From Ampelomyces quisqualis (lineage: Eukaryota > Ascomycota > Dothideomycetes > Pleosporales > Phaeosphaeriaceae): a stretch of DNA of 64,000 nt. A program made the position numbers and the translations under genes. The stretch lies in NCBI GenBank assembly GCA_018398575.1, contig JAGTXZ010000003.1, positions 1,488,001 to 1,552,000 on the forward strand, written 5' to 3'. The notes below the pieces were generated by a model, which was given only the letters and a program-made list of their open reading frames with translations, had not been told where the DNA came from and searched no databases. Below, piece by piece: positions 1 to 10,400 of this stretch; within the stretch, counting starts at the first letter, position 1, and each line of letters begins with the position of its first letter.

Positions 1-975
1 GGTCGCTTCATACTTCTCACGTATAACCTCTCTGCTCTTTACGCGTACTCCCTATCGGTCAAAGACGACGATGAAGACGACGATGAGGGCGGTATATCGC
101 CGGAGATCTGGGAGATCGTTCTGCATCGTGTCGTTGCAGTTATGGTTGGGTGCGCGTGGGGCGTCATTGTCACGAGACTCATCTGGCCAATCTCAGCGCG
201 ACGCAAAGTAAAAAAAGGCACCTCGTTGCTTTGGCTCAAGATGGGTCTTATTTGGAAGCGTGGACCTCTCAAGACACTCTTGGAAGCAAACCTCAACGAT
301 AGGCGCCATCCTGGGTCATACATGAGCGAACGCGAAGAGCTCGAGTTGAGGCACTTCCTCAACCACCTCGAGACGCTACGCGCGTCTGCCTCCTCTGAAT
401 TCGAGCTGCGAGGACCGTTCCCGAACAAAAGCTTCCAAGTCATACTCAGCGCAACGAGTCGTATCCTCGACAGTTTCCATGCTTTGAACGTGATCATACT
501 GCGCGAGTTCGAAGCATCAGAGGGAGAGAAAGAAGTCTTGACGTACACCAGCAAAGAGTGGAGGGAGTTGAGTTGGCGAATCAGCCATTTGTTCTCAGGT
601 AAGCCTTGGTTCTCGGCGACTGTCTAAAAAGGAGCGCCCGCTAATTCTGAAGCAGTGATGGCGTCGTCGATGAAGTTGGCATACCCCCTTAATGATGTGT
701 TGCCAAACATTGAACACACGCGAGACCGACTTCTAGCAAAAGTGTTCGAGTTCAGGCAGACTGGGCTTGGGAAGGTGCTTGCCAGGGACGAAGATTATGA
801 GCTACTCTACGCTTATGGTGAGTCGATCTCCCCTTCTACCATATAAGTGTGCTCAATATTGACTTTGACGACAGCTTTGGTGACTAGGCAATTGGCACAC
901 GACCTCAACATCATCGGACAAGAGATCGAGAAGCTTTACGGGGTGCTCAGTGAAGAGGACCTGAAGCTTCAATAA
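1..975 (+). CDS. Bre4/FUSC-like integral membrane protein, C-terminal part
   Basis: This is the 3' end of a gene that begins left of the window. Exons are 1-598, 656-817 and 875-975; both introns have GT..AG ends (GTAAGC, GTGAGT) and the joined frame is open. The visible part has an acidic loop (about residues 22-28), one hydrophobic segment (about 40-63, containing VGCAWGVIVTRLIWPI) and then a soluble helical tail with YPLNDVLPNIEHTRDRL. This resembles the C-terminal domain of fungal brefeldin-A-sensitivity (Bre4) and fusaric-acid-resistance-like proteins, which are multi-span membrane proteins of uncertain substrate. The N-terminal membrane half is not in the window, so transport activity is inferred from the family only. 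Confidence 0.7.
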
Positions 976-1356
976 TGAGCAATTTGTGCTCAGCCTTAGT
1001 CCAGAATTGAACTTTATCGTCGTGTAGATCATGAACATCAACGTGACTTTGGTTCACAAGATTTTGTCAACAATTTGGTGACACAACGCAGATTGCGCCA
1101 GAACATACTGTACTTCAAAGTCATTACGATGAGCCTGAGAACATTTGCTGAGACGCCTTCGTTGTCGATGCCGGTTACCCGCCCCTCTCCTACCCGAGCT
1201 AGTGGATCAGCTAGTCGGCCACTTTGACTGGGCAGTCTCTTGGTACGAGCACGTGGGCTGCGCACCCTACAACAAGAGGAATTTCCTTGCAAACCACCAT
1301 CAAAGTCTCTTACTTCTCATTTGTCTCTTTTCAGGGAATATAGCAAACAACGAAAG
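976..1356. other. Intergenic, upstream of MOSC gene
   Basis: No convincing gene. It holds the 3' flank of the membrane protein gene and the promoter/5' leader of the MOSC gene. Short open frames here have no recognisable content. Confidence 0.5.
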
Positions 1357-2707
1357 ATGTCCTCAGAATGGGACAAGGAGCGGAAGTTCGAAATCGAAAA
1401 GGTGCATCCCATGTACCTGATCACAGCCCTATGCGTGGTTCCGTTCGGCGTGTATTTTCTCTTGAACTTTCTTAGCCCGTTGATTCATAGAATCACGGCT
1501 ATGAAGATATCTGAGGTATTTTTCCCGTTTGGCAAGGTGGTTTGGAGATTTGCTGACGGTTGGGAGATATATGTCTATCCGATTAAATCGTTGCGAGGGG
1601 TTAAGGTCCAGGAAGCACTTGGTACCGCGCATGGATTCAAGCATGACCGTATAGACCACTTGACAATTTTTCCGAAAACTCGAGACATGTTTTCTTTGCT
1701 AATGGAAAGCCAGGAACATTTATGCTTCTCCGCATCACACCCGAAGGACCAGTCCCAATGGCCGTTTCCAAACAACCCGAAATGACACAATTCTTCCAAG
1801 AAATTCACGGATACAACGACGCCGACGGTTCTCTGCACGTCACGTTCCGAGCGTTCGGCAACGCGGAAGCTGAGAAATCACTTACTATTCCGCTCACGCC
1901 GGATCCCTCGAGTCTCGAACCGACCGAGACAACGCTCCACTCGAGCCCAACCCGCGCCTTCAAAATGCCGCAAAGCTACAACGACTGGTTTACATCTTGC
2001 TTCGGCTACGCCGTCCAACTCATCTACATGGGCGCACACAGGCGCGCCGTCCTCTTCGACGACATGCAGCCCCTCGAACCCTCGCCCCTAACCCGCTTCC
2101 TGCGCACAACCCTCCCTTTTCCAACGCGCTGTATCGAGTCCGTCAGGGGTCCGCGCCCGACCGCGCCGACGCGCATCACCTTTGCCGACTGCGCGCCGTA
2201 CCTCGTTGTGTCGCAAACGTCTGTCGACGACGTATCGTCGCGCCTCCCTGCAGGCCAGGTCATGGACACTACCAAGTTTCGCCCGAATATCGTTGTCAAG
2301 GGCGCGTTGGAAGCGTATCAGGAAGACTACTGGGCCGTCTTGTCCATCAATCATGCCGTGGACATTTTCTTGGCGCATAATTGTGTGCGCTGCGCGAGTA
2401 TTAATGTCGATTATGAGACGGGGGCGCCGGGGAAGGGGGAGCTGGGGAATGTTTTGAAGGAATTGCAGAAAGACCGTAGGATAGATGTTGGGGCTAGGTG
2501 GAGTCCGGTGTTTGGGCGGTATAGTTTTTGGGGCGTGGGGAGGGGGGATGAGGTGGTTAGGGTGGGAGATAGGGTTAATGTGAAAAAAATGAATGATGGA
2601 TTGACTATTTTTAGTGAGTGTATTCCCTGTTTGTTGGGATTGAGGCGGCGGAGGCTTGAGTGTGATTTGCTGACTTTTGGGATCAAGGTTGGCCGGGATT
2701 GTCTTGA
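1357..2707 (+). CDS. MOSC-domain molybdenum protein, mARC-like, membrane-anchored
   Basis: Exons 1357-1648, 1714-2613 and 2688-2707 give 403 residues. The start is the ATG followed by a hydrophilic stretch and a single hydrophobic segment (about residues 19-40), as in mitochondrial amidoxime-reducing components, which are N-terminally anchored. A MOSC N-terminal beta-barrel follows (YPIKSLRG, then HGFKHDR), then the MOSC domain. The pair NCVRC near Cys324, followed by NVDYETG, matches the Cys that binds the molybdenum cofactor in this family. The last 20-nt exon restores the usual ending, SWPGLS. Known relatives reduce N-hydroxylated compounds using cytochrome b5 and its reductase; that partnership is inferred. 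The gene is convergent with allantoicase, about 120 bp apart. Confidence 0.8.
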
Positions 2708-2825
2708 GAGACACAGCGTGTGGATCGAGCAAGGAGTTTTGATTGGGAAGACGATGGATACATAACGCGAGGAAGAGCAATTAATACACCCATGCACGTA
2801 CCATCACATTCTCCAACCCTGTCTC

Positions 2826-3970
2826 TCAAACCCTCTTCCCAAAAACCTTGAACCGCGACACTCCCCCATCAGGAATAATCACCAACTTGAGATGCGTATA
2901 CGCCCTCCCCTGCACCTCCTTCAACTCCCCCTTATACTCATGCACCTTATCCGGCCCACACCTCTGAGGCTCCAACACCTCCACCCACCCCCTCGTCTCA
3001 TGCCCCGGCTCCTTCTCAAACCGCCCAGCATACACCTGCACCTTCTGCGGGAAATTGCCACGAAAATGCGCCGTATCAATGACAACATGATCAATCTCAC
3101 CCCGTGCGCCGAGCCGCACAATGGTCCAATCCACATGTTCGCCGCGCGAACGCTTCGTTTCCCAGCCATCTCCCATGTCTTTGCCGCGCCCTGGAAGCAG
3201 CAGGTTATCTTTTGTGCCAAAGTGCTGATCTGAGCAGGACGTGGCTACGCCGCCCATAACAGTGGCCGAGAGCTCGACGACGGCCGACGTGTCTTGCGGG
3301 AAGACGGGGATCGCGGTACCGTACAGGCGGAAGCGCGCGATGCCGCCGTCTGGATACATGAGGAGGCGGACGTGGGTGTATGCTTTTTCCGTCATGGTGT
3401 CGAGGAGCCAGGCGTGGCGTTGACTGGGTCCGCATTCTTGCTTGGCGAGAATGGTTTCCCAGCCTGTGTAGCTGGGTTTTTTTACTTGTTCTTCTTCTTC
3501 TTTGGAGTTGGACGAGGAGATGAATGCTCCCTCGACGGCGATTTCAGGCGCGTGGTTGCCGTTGAAGAATGCTGTGTCGACTTCTACACCGGCAACTTTC
3601 CCACTTGCTGTGCCGAGTCGGAGAACGACCCAATCGGCAGGCTCTGTGTTGTGGCGACGTGTTTCCCAGCCATCGTACCAAGCTCCAGTGTGCACAAAGA
3701 CACCAGGTCTGCGAATCGGTGGGGTGGGTGTGATGAGGTTCTCGGCCGCGGCGAACCATTCGTCGCTGAAGGACAGGACTTTGGAACCGAGAGGAGCGGA
3801 GATGAGATCTAGTTAGGAAAATAAGTTCAAAGTATTGGTTGGACTGTGTGCAACTCTTTACCTGTATATTGTGACTTGAAAGTGGCATCGATTTGGTCTG
3901 CTGGGATGGAGCGAGGTGCACTAGTGGCAACACTCTTCACATCCTCGGGGTCGAAAGAACGAATTTCCAT
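2826..3970 (-). CDS. Allantoicase
   Basis: Exons 3970-3862 and 3808-2826 (minus strand) give 363 residues, close to the usual length. The intron has a GTAAAG donor and a CTAACTAG end. The protein carries the two tandem allantoicase repeats: WYDGWETRRHN with FNGNHAPEI in the first, and MGDGWETKRSR with FRGNFPQKVQVY in the second. Allantoicase converts allantoate to ureidoglycolate and urea, a late step of purine nitrogen recovery. Three GATAA motifs lie within 32 bp about 180-210 bp upstream of the ATG, which fits control by an AreA/NIT2-type GATA factor (family knowledge). No other purine-catabolic gene is adjacent. Confidence 0.93.
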
Positions 3971-4704
3971 GATGTGCACTTGAAAATATGTCAAAGAAAT
4001 GTCTTTTTTCGTACACTATAACCACGAGACAGTTATTAGGTAGAAAATAAGTGATTCCAATGTTTGACGCGGGGTGCGAAAGATGCACGTGGGGTATCGG
4101 GGGGCGGGGCGGGTAGCTTAGAGCCTTAGACTGTGATCGGAATCCGCCGATAATCCGACCAGCGGATAACCAATGGATAACCCAAGAGCAAGGAAGAGCA
4201 AGAATCTATGGTGTTGTGTAACAATAGTGAAGAAACGGGACTACGCCTGTACGGAACGACTGCGGTTGAAATGACAACTGCAGGTGGATTTGAGATTGTA
4301 TTGTGTCCAAAGTGAAGTCGCCATATGCATGTGATGATAATGCCTTCACACTCTGTGCAAAACCTCGGGGTATGATGATGGTAACAATGCTTCGTCTGCA
4401 AGGCAACGTGTGATAATGCAGCGGTGTAGAATCGACTGCTCTGGATATTCACACATGTGCACGATTCAAAATGGCCAACAGACCTTGGGAAGCTGTGAGG
4501 CACGTGCTAACGGGTACAGAGCCCAAGTGACGACAGTCCTCTAGATTCTTCGGACCATTGGTTCAGTAGTTGAGACGAGCTCATATCGCTCAATGTGCAG
4601 AATCAGCCAGCACCGTAGGTCTCGGTCTCAGCCAATGGGAGTGGAAGTGCCTATCATGTAACACATGTTAGTCTAAGCATGACACAGTAAGTGATGCTTC
4701 TGCT
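3971..4704. other. Intergenic: allantoicase promoter and 3' flank of ankyrin/DIL gene
   Basis: No gene is seen. The left part is the allantoicase promoter, with a GATAA cluster annotated separately; further GATAA motifs on either strand occur to about 4420. The right part is the 3' flank of the ankyrin/DIL gene. Confidence 0.6.
4149..4180. promoter_or_regulatory. Cluster of three GATAA motifs upstream of allantoicase
   Basis: GATAA occurs at 4149-4153, 4165-4169 and 4176-4180, 180-210 bp upstream of the allantoicase ATG. Fungal nitrogen regulators of the AreA/NIT2 type bind HGATAR, often in pairs. Binding here is inferred from spacing and from the nature of the target gene. Confidence 0.5.
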
Positions 4705-7141
4705 TCACCCATAGCTTCGATCGTTCCATTGGCTCTCTTCATAATATGCGCCGCCATTTTTGTTGCCACTGCCTAGGTCCAACTTGGCCAGAAACTCAGG
4801 TGGCACGGTAGGTATGTATTTTCTTTCTCGTTCTCTGTTGACCCCACCGAAGCCAGCGCCGTAGCTGATGAGCATGTCGGTCGATGTGGGTAATGAAAAA
4901 GGCAACATGTAGGAGGGATCTAGTAGGAGCTCATCCGGGGGCTCGTCCTTTTCGTCTTCCTCGGATTGTCTTGAAGGGGCGGGCGACGGTGAGGTGATGC
5001 TTTGTGAAGTGGGCTTCACTGGAGTGGTGGGCGCAGAATCCAGCGGCTTTTGCTGGGGATTGGGAGATCTCGCCCGCGCAATCTTGCGGTCGGCGGCAGC
5101 CTTTTGCAGGTGCACAATGTACTTGGACGCACTTTTCGGAAGGCCTTTCTCACCAACTTCAGGTCGGTAGTACTTGGCAGTGTGTAAAAGTTGTTGTGGT
5201 GAGAGTCGAGTCAGTTGCTGCAGGGTACCGACAAGCGACTCTAGGTCCTCACCAAGCGAGGAGAAGCACTGAAGCCATTGAAGAAGTTGTACAAGAGGCT
5301 CAAGGTGTCTTTTGGTAGAATCCACAGTGTTATCACCAGTTGACGTCATCGAACCATTCTCATAGTGCTCAGGCTGTCGGTTGTTTGACCGAGCCCAGTC
5401 CTCGAGTGTCGATACATTCATGCGTATTTGCATGGCCTTGGTCCGGGCGAGGAACTTCCGATTGGACATGATGCGGTTGAAAATCTCGGCTGACAGCCAG
5501 TATATCAGTTGTGACAGGATTTGTGCCGTGATGACAGAATGCACGTCGTATAGATCAAGGACGAATAGGGTCGACGAGAGGAGGGAGGTTATGTTGCGGG
5601 GCGATGGCTGGGCTCGACGTTTCGGTGATGGTGGACGAAATCGCTTCTCCATTGGCTCGAGGGGTTTCGCCTTTGGCTTGGAGCGGAAAATCTTCCATTC
5701 GTGTTGAAATTGCACGTCTTCGAAGCCGGGCATGGGCTCGTGGTCAAGCATAGCCTGGTCCAGATTCTTGTCCATTCTGCGTTCAGCGTCCCGGATAATC
5801 AAGATGAAGATCTCGTTGATCAGCTCTGCCATTTGCAGTTGGAAGTCTGTTGTCGCGTTCATGACCCCTGGGTCCTTCTTTAGGTAGTGTAGGAGCAATG
5901 TGGCGTTGGACATCCAGAAAGCGAGTACGGTCATATCCCACTGGTGTCTTTCGACGACTTCGTTGATCTTGGCCATGGACGCTACAAGCAGGGTCTCCAG
6001 GAGCTCTGGGCTGGCATGATAGTGTGCGTAGCGAGCACTGAGGAACAGTATGTTGGCAGGCACTGGTTTCTGCGATGGAGAGCGCTGCGGCGTCATGTTT
6101 GTGATGATGATGTCGAGTATGCGTTCGAGTTCGCTCTCCTGAAATACGAACATCTGATCATTCAGACAGCGGTCCCAAAGGAACTCTTGCGCCTCTTCTT
6201 CGGGCTCTTCGGGGGTCTACGCTTGTCAGCTCTGCTTGCGGCGGTGTAGCCATGTTGCCCACCTCGGGCTGCTCATCGAGGCCTAGATTGCCAATGTCCA
6301 CCTCGAGATTGAACGCGCTCTCCATCATCATGCGTCGTTTCAAGTCGTTCTCCTGCATCTCCTGCTCGAAGCGGTCCTGCTCGAAACCAGAGTTGTAGAA
6401 GTCGTCGCCCACGCCGGCATTGCCAATGGCGTATCCGCTCTGGTGCAGGTAGTCGGACATGTCGCTGTTGGGCTCGACGAAGTCGAAAGCAGTGCGGCCG
6501 CCGGAAGACTTGACATGGGTGGAGGCGCCATGGTCGAGCAGCAGCTTGGCAATGGCCTTGTGTCTGTTGGTCATGGCCCACATCAGCGGAGTCCAGCGGT
6601 TCTTGTCCTGCACGTCTACGGTGGCGCCTTGTTCGATCAGCGTCGCTGCCACGTGCTCGTGGCCAAAGCAGCTAGCGTAGACCAGCGGCGGCGTGCCCTC
6701 GGCGTCGACGCCGTTGATGTCGATGTAGTCGCGGGTGCTGCCGTCCAGCAGCCGTTGGACGCGCTGCAGCTCGCCGTTGGAGGCGGCCAGGGTGAAGAGT
6801 CCCTGCAAGGCCTCCTGCTTCTCGGCGTGGGAGAGCTTCTCGTCGGCGACGACTGTGGCCTCGTCGCCCGCGTTGTCGTTTTTCAGGCGGGCTTGGTGGG
6901 CCAGCATCTGCACCAGGCGGCTGTCGCTGTCCTCGAGCTGCTGCATGTCGTGGTCGCCGAAGCCCGGGTCGTCGAGGGCGAGGTTGAAGGCGGGCGGGCG
7001 GGCGGGCATCGGGGTGGTGAGGAAGGTGGTGCCGCCCTGCCAGGCGTCGTACAGGGGCGTCTCATGGTCCATCATGGCCGTGTGGGCATTGCGGCGGTCG
7101 TCGAGAGAGGTGGGGAGATCTGCAGGGAGCGGCCGTTGCAT
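4705..7141 (-). CDS. Ankyrin-repeat and DIL-domain protein
   Basis: Exons 7141-6263 and 6216-4705 (minus strand) give 796 residues. The join at a 46-bp intron (GTGGGC donor, CTGAC branch, GTAG end) links the ankyrin part in one frame to the DIL part in another, through an acidic Glu-rich linker. Ankyrin repeats lie at about residues 100-225 (TPPLVYASCFGHEHVAATL; RWTPLMWAMTNRHKAIAKLL). The DIL (dilute) domain follows at about 310-650, then a low-complexity Pro/Ser tail. DIL is the cargo-binding fold of class V myosins, but no motor domain is present; this ankyrin+DIL arrangement is found in ascomycetes and its role is unclear. I chose the ATG at 7141 because upstream in-frame codons run into the promoter repeats. 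Confidence 0.8.
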
Positions 7142-7499
7142 GGTGGACGGCGCGGCTACGTAATGTGAGTCGCGCGTCTCGCATGCATTTGGCCGTACTC
7201 GGTAGACGTACGGAGGACCGAGGACCCGTCCCCACCGAGATAGGCGGAGTATTGTAGGACGGTAGTGCGCACTAGCATGCCCCGCGCTGGGGCGGGCATC
7301 ATACCATGTCATGATACATACAATACCCGGTACAGTACCGAGTAGTAAGTACCTCAGATCAGTCAGCACCGAGTAGTCAGTACCTCAGATCAGTCAGCAC
7401 CGAGTAGTCAGTACCTCACATCAGTCAGCAGCTGGTCATGAACCACCACCCACCATGGCCGCCGCGTGATCCCCAGGCCTCAGGAACCCACCACCCGCC
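7142..7499. promoter_or_regulatory. Divergent promoter between ankyrin/DIL and histidine kinase genes
   Basis: This 358-bp stretch separates two divergently transcribed genes and must hold both promoters. It contains the 3 x 31-bp tandem repeat listed separately. No coding content is supported. Confidence 0.5.
7337..7429. repeat. Three tandem 31-bp repeats
   Basis: Units 7337-7367, 7368-7398 and 7399-7429 each begin ACCGAGTAGT and end CAGTCAGC. Neighbouring units differ at one position each (A/C in unit 1, G/C in unit 3). They are contiguous and sit in the divergent promoter, 70 bp upstream of the kinase ATG. Confidence 0.95.
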
Positions 7500-10400
7500 A
7501 TGGCCGCCACCGACGCCGGCAGGGCCGCGCGCTTCTCGCACATGTTCGCGCGCCTGCGCGAGCTCCAGCACTACGTCTGGGACCCGGACCTCGAGCCGTT
7601 CCACTCGGTGAGCAGCCGCTTCCACTCCCCCCTCCGCTTCCACTCCCTCCTGACACCCACGCAGTCCTACGACAACTGGCACTTTTTCGGCTACGAGAAG
7701 ACGTGCGCGACGCCGCACCCCCCCGACTCGACCCGCCCGCCGCTCTCGCGAAGCCACCGAAGCTCAGCATCCGACGCCAGCGCCAGCACCACCCCCCCAC
7801 ATGGCTCCGCCACAGAGCCGCCGCGCGCGGGGAGAGCCGTCGTGTGTCGCGTGTCGACCCATACACTGCGGCTGGAGCGCGAATTCCAGCTCTCCAAGCT
7901 GGTCGTCAGCAAGTCGGATCCCGACTGCAGCCATTTTGTCCGCCCCATAGAGTTTGCGCGGCTGTCGGCCAAGGCGGGCGAGGACCCGCTTGTTGCGAGC
8001 ATCGTCGAGGCCCCGGGCCCCAATTTCCTCAAGGATCTTGTTACCTTTGGCCCCAACTGGTACCGCTTTACCGATGCCGAAAACAACTGGAGGTCGTCCA
8101 CTGTGCAGCCTGATGCCGGCGTGCCCCTGCTCACCTTTCTGGACTTTGCTGTCGGCGCAACAGAGTGCCTGGAGATTCTGCATCATGGCCATGAAGTCGT
8201 TCATGGAGAGCTGCGCGGCGACGCTTTCCACTTTGCATCGACCGGCGTTGTGAAGATGATCAACTTTGGCAGCGGAGCCAGGTCTTTTGAGAATGGCCTC
8301 ACTTCAGCCGGCTGGAACACACTGAGCCGTGAAGTCGGCATCGAACTGAAGCTGGCCTTCATTGCGCCCGAGCAGACAGGCCGCATGCCGGCGGAGCCAG
8401 ATTCGCGCACCGACATCTACAGTCTAGGTATTCTCTTCTATGCCATGCTGTGTGGCTCCACACCCTTTGACGGTGCCACCCCGCTGGACGTGATGCAGAG
8501 TGTTCTGAGCAAGCGTATCCCTCCCGCTACAACGAAGCGCTTGGACATCCCTGTCGCCTTGTCCGATGTCATCCAGCGCATGACCCAAAGGAACATCGAG
8601 GATCGCTATCACTCAACCTCTGGTCTCAAACATGACCTGATCCGAATCCGAGAGCTTCTTTCCGAGGGTGATGGAGAGAGTCTGAAGACCTTCCAAGTCG
8701 GCTCAAAGGACATCAGCTGTTTCTTCAACCTGCCTCTCAAGCAGATTGGACGTGAGAAGGAGAGACAGACGATCGTTACTATCATCGAACGCGTTTCAAA
8801 GCAACGGCGGGGTGGTACCAGCATGCTACGGAGCTTATCATCAAACTCTTCTTACTCGGATCAGCGACTGGAATTTCCTCCCGAAGATGTCATGTCCGAC
8901 AGTACCAGCTCCAGAGGATCGGACAGCCGTTTGAACAGTATATCCGCCACGGGTCCGGTGTTCATCGACTCTCCACGATCGATACATCAGCTCTCGCAGG
9001 ACATCGTGTCTACTGAAAGGTCTCTCGCAGGAGAGAGTCCCAAAGTACGGCCTCAGCTGCAGTCGAATGCGCGTGGGCCATCCAACGTCAGTATTGAGGG
9101 CGCATTAGCCCACTCTCGATTGCAACAGACTTCCACGATCGACGCATCACTACTGAAGACAATGTCCAAAACGAAGAAATTCAGGTGCAAGGCACATTGC
9201 GAGGTTGTGGCTATATGCGGCGCAATCGGTCTCGGCAAATCCCGCCTCATACAAAGTATACAGAGCACAGCCAAGAGCTCTGGTTATTTCGCCACAGCAA
9301 AGTTTGATCCGGAAAGAAAGGCTCCGTACGATCCCATCCTGAAGCTCATGTCGTCTCTCTTTCGCCAGATATTCAGCGAAGCAGATGTCTCGACAGATTT
9401 TCACAATAGCTTACGATCCTTCCTGAAGAACACAGGTGCTTGGGCCGCGCTTCGTACCTATCTCGATCTACCCGACTGGCTCCTCAATACTGGGGGAGGC
9501 GCACCGAAGCCGTCACAGAGAGACGTGGAAATAGCCAGGGGTACCGATCGCCGGGCCTCTTCACCACCCATACATTGCGGCAGTTCAGGTCACACTGCAG
9601 ATGCCTGGCTTCGCAGTGGAGGTGCCTCCAAGTCATCCAAATTTACAAATGTGTTTATAGATGTGCTGCGATTGTTAGTGAGTATGCTCCCTTCTTTCAT
9701 GCACGCAAACGGTTCCTCTGTTAGCGCATCAGCCCTGAAGAGATTTCCTATACGCTCAGACGAATTTTTGGTTGCAAAACTATAGTGCATTCCTCAGGTC
9801 TCAGTAAAAGCCACACGAAAAACAGCAACTGACTTTGTGACCATGTAGGCAGTACAGAAACTTTGCATCTGGAATCTAGATGATGTCCAGAACGCGGACC
9901 CTGAGAGCGCTGAACTCATACACCACATTGTCCAGGCCAAGATACCACTCATCTTCATGTTCACCTACACCGACGAAAATCTCCTACCCCGCGAGCTCCG
10001 CGCTTTGTTACACAGTGCCACTAAAATCCAGCTCAACCCCTTCAACGAGGCTCAGACTGCAGACTATGTCGCAGAAACCCTGCATCGCGATCATCAATAC
10101 ATACTGCCTCTGGTTGCAGTTGTACAGGAGAAGAGTCACGGTAATGTGTTTTACATCCGCGAGATTCTGGATACATGTTATCGGAAGAAATGTGTCTATT
10201 ACTCATGGCGAGAGAACAATTGGCTATTCGACCTCGACAAAGTATTTGAGGTATTCGAATCGCCTGAGTACGGGTCATCCGTAACCAATGACTTTATTCT
10301 CAAGCGCCTCCTTGAACTCCCCTCTGCAACACGGAAACTTGTTGCCTGGTGCTCGCTCCTTGGCAGCTCCTTCTCTTTTGATCTGGTCAAGCAATTGATG

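Noticed and set aside
1357..3970. Purine or nitrogen catabolic gene cluster (MOSC protein plus allantoicase)
   Set aside because: Only two genes, convergent, with no other pathway member nearby; adjacency alone is not evidence of a cluster.
6443..7168. 241-codon plus-strand open frame
   Set aside because: It lies antisense to the ankyrin exon, is low-complexity (Val/Gly/Leu-rich) and has no motif; it is a shadow of the ankyrin codons.
7337..7429. CRISPR-like array
   Set aside because: The repeats are contiguous without spacers, and the organism is a eukaryote.
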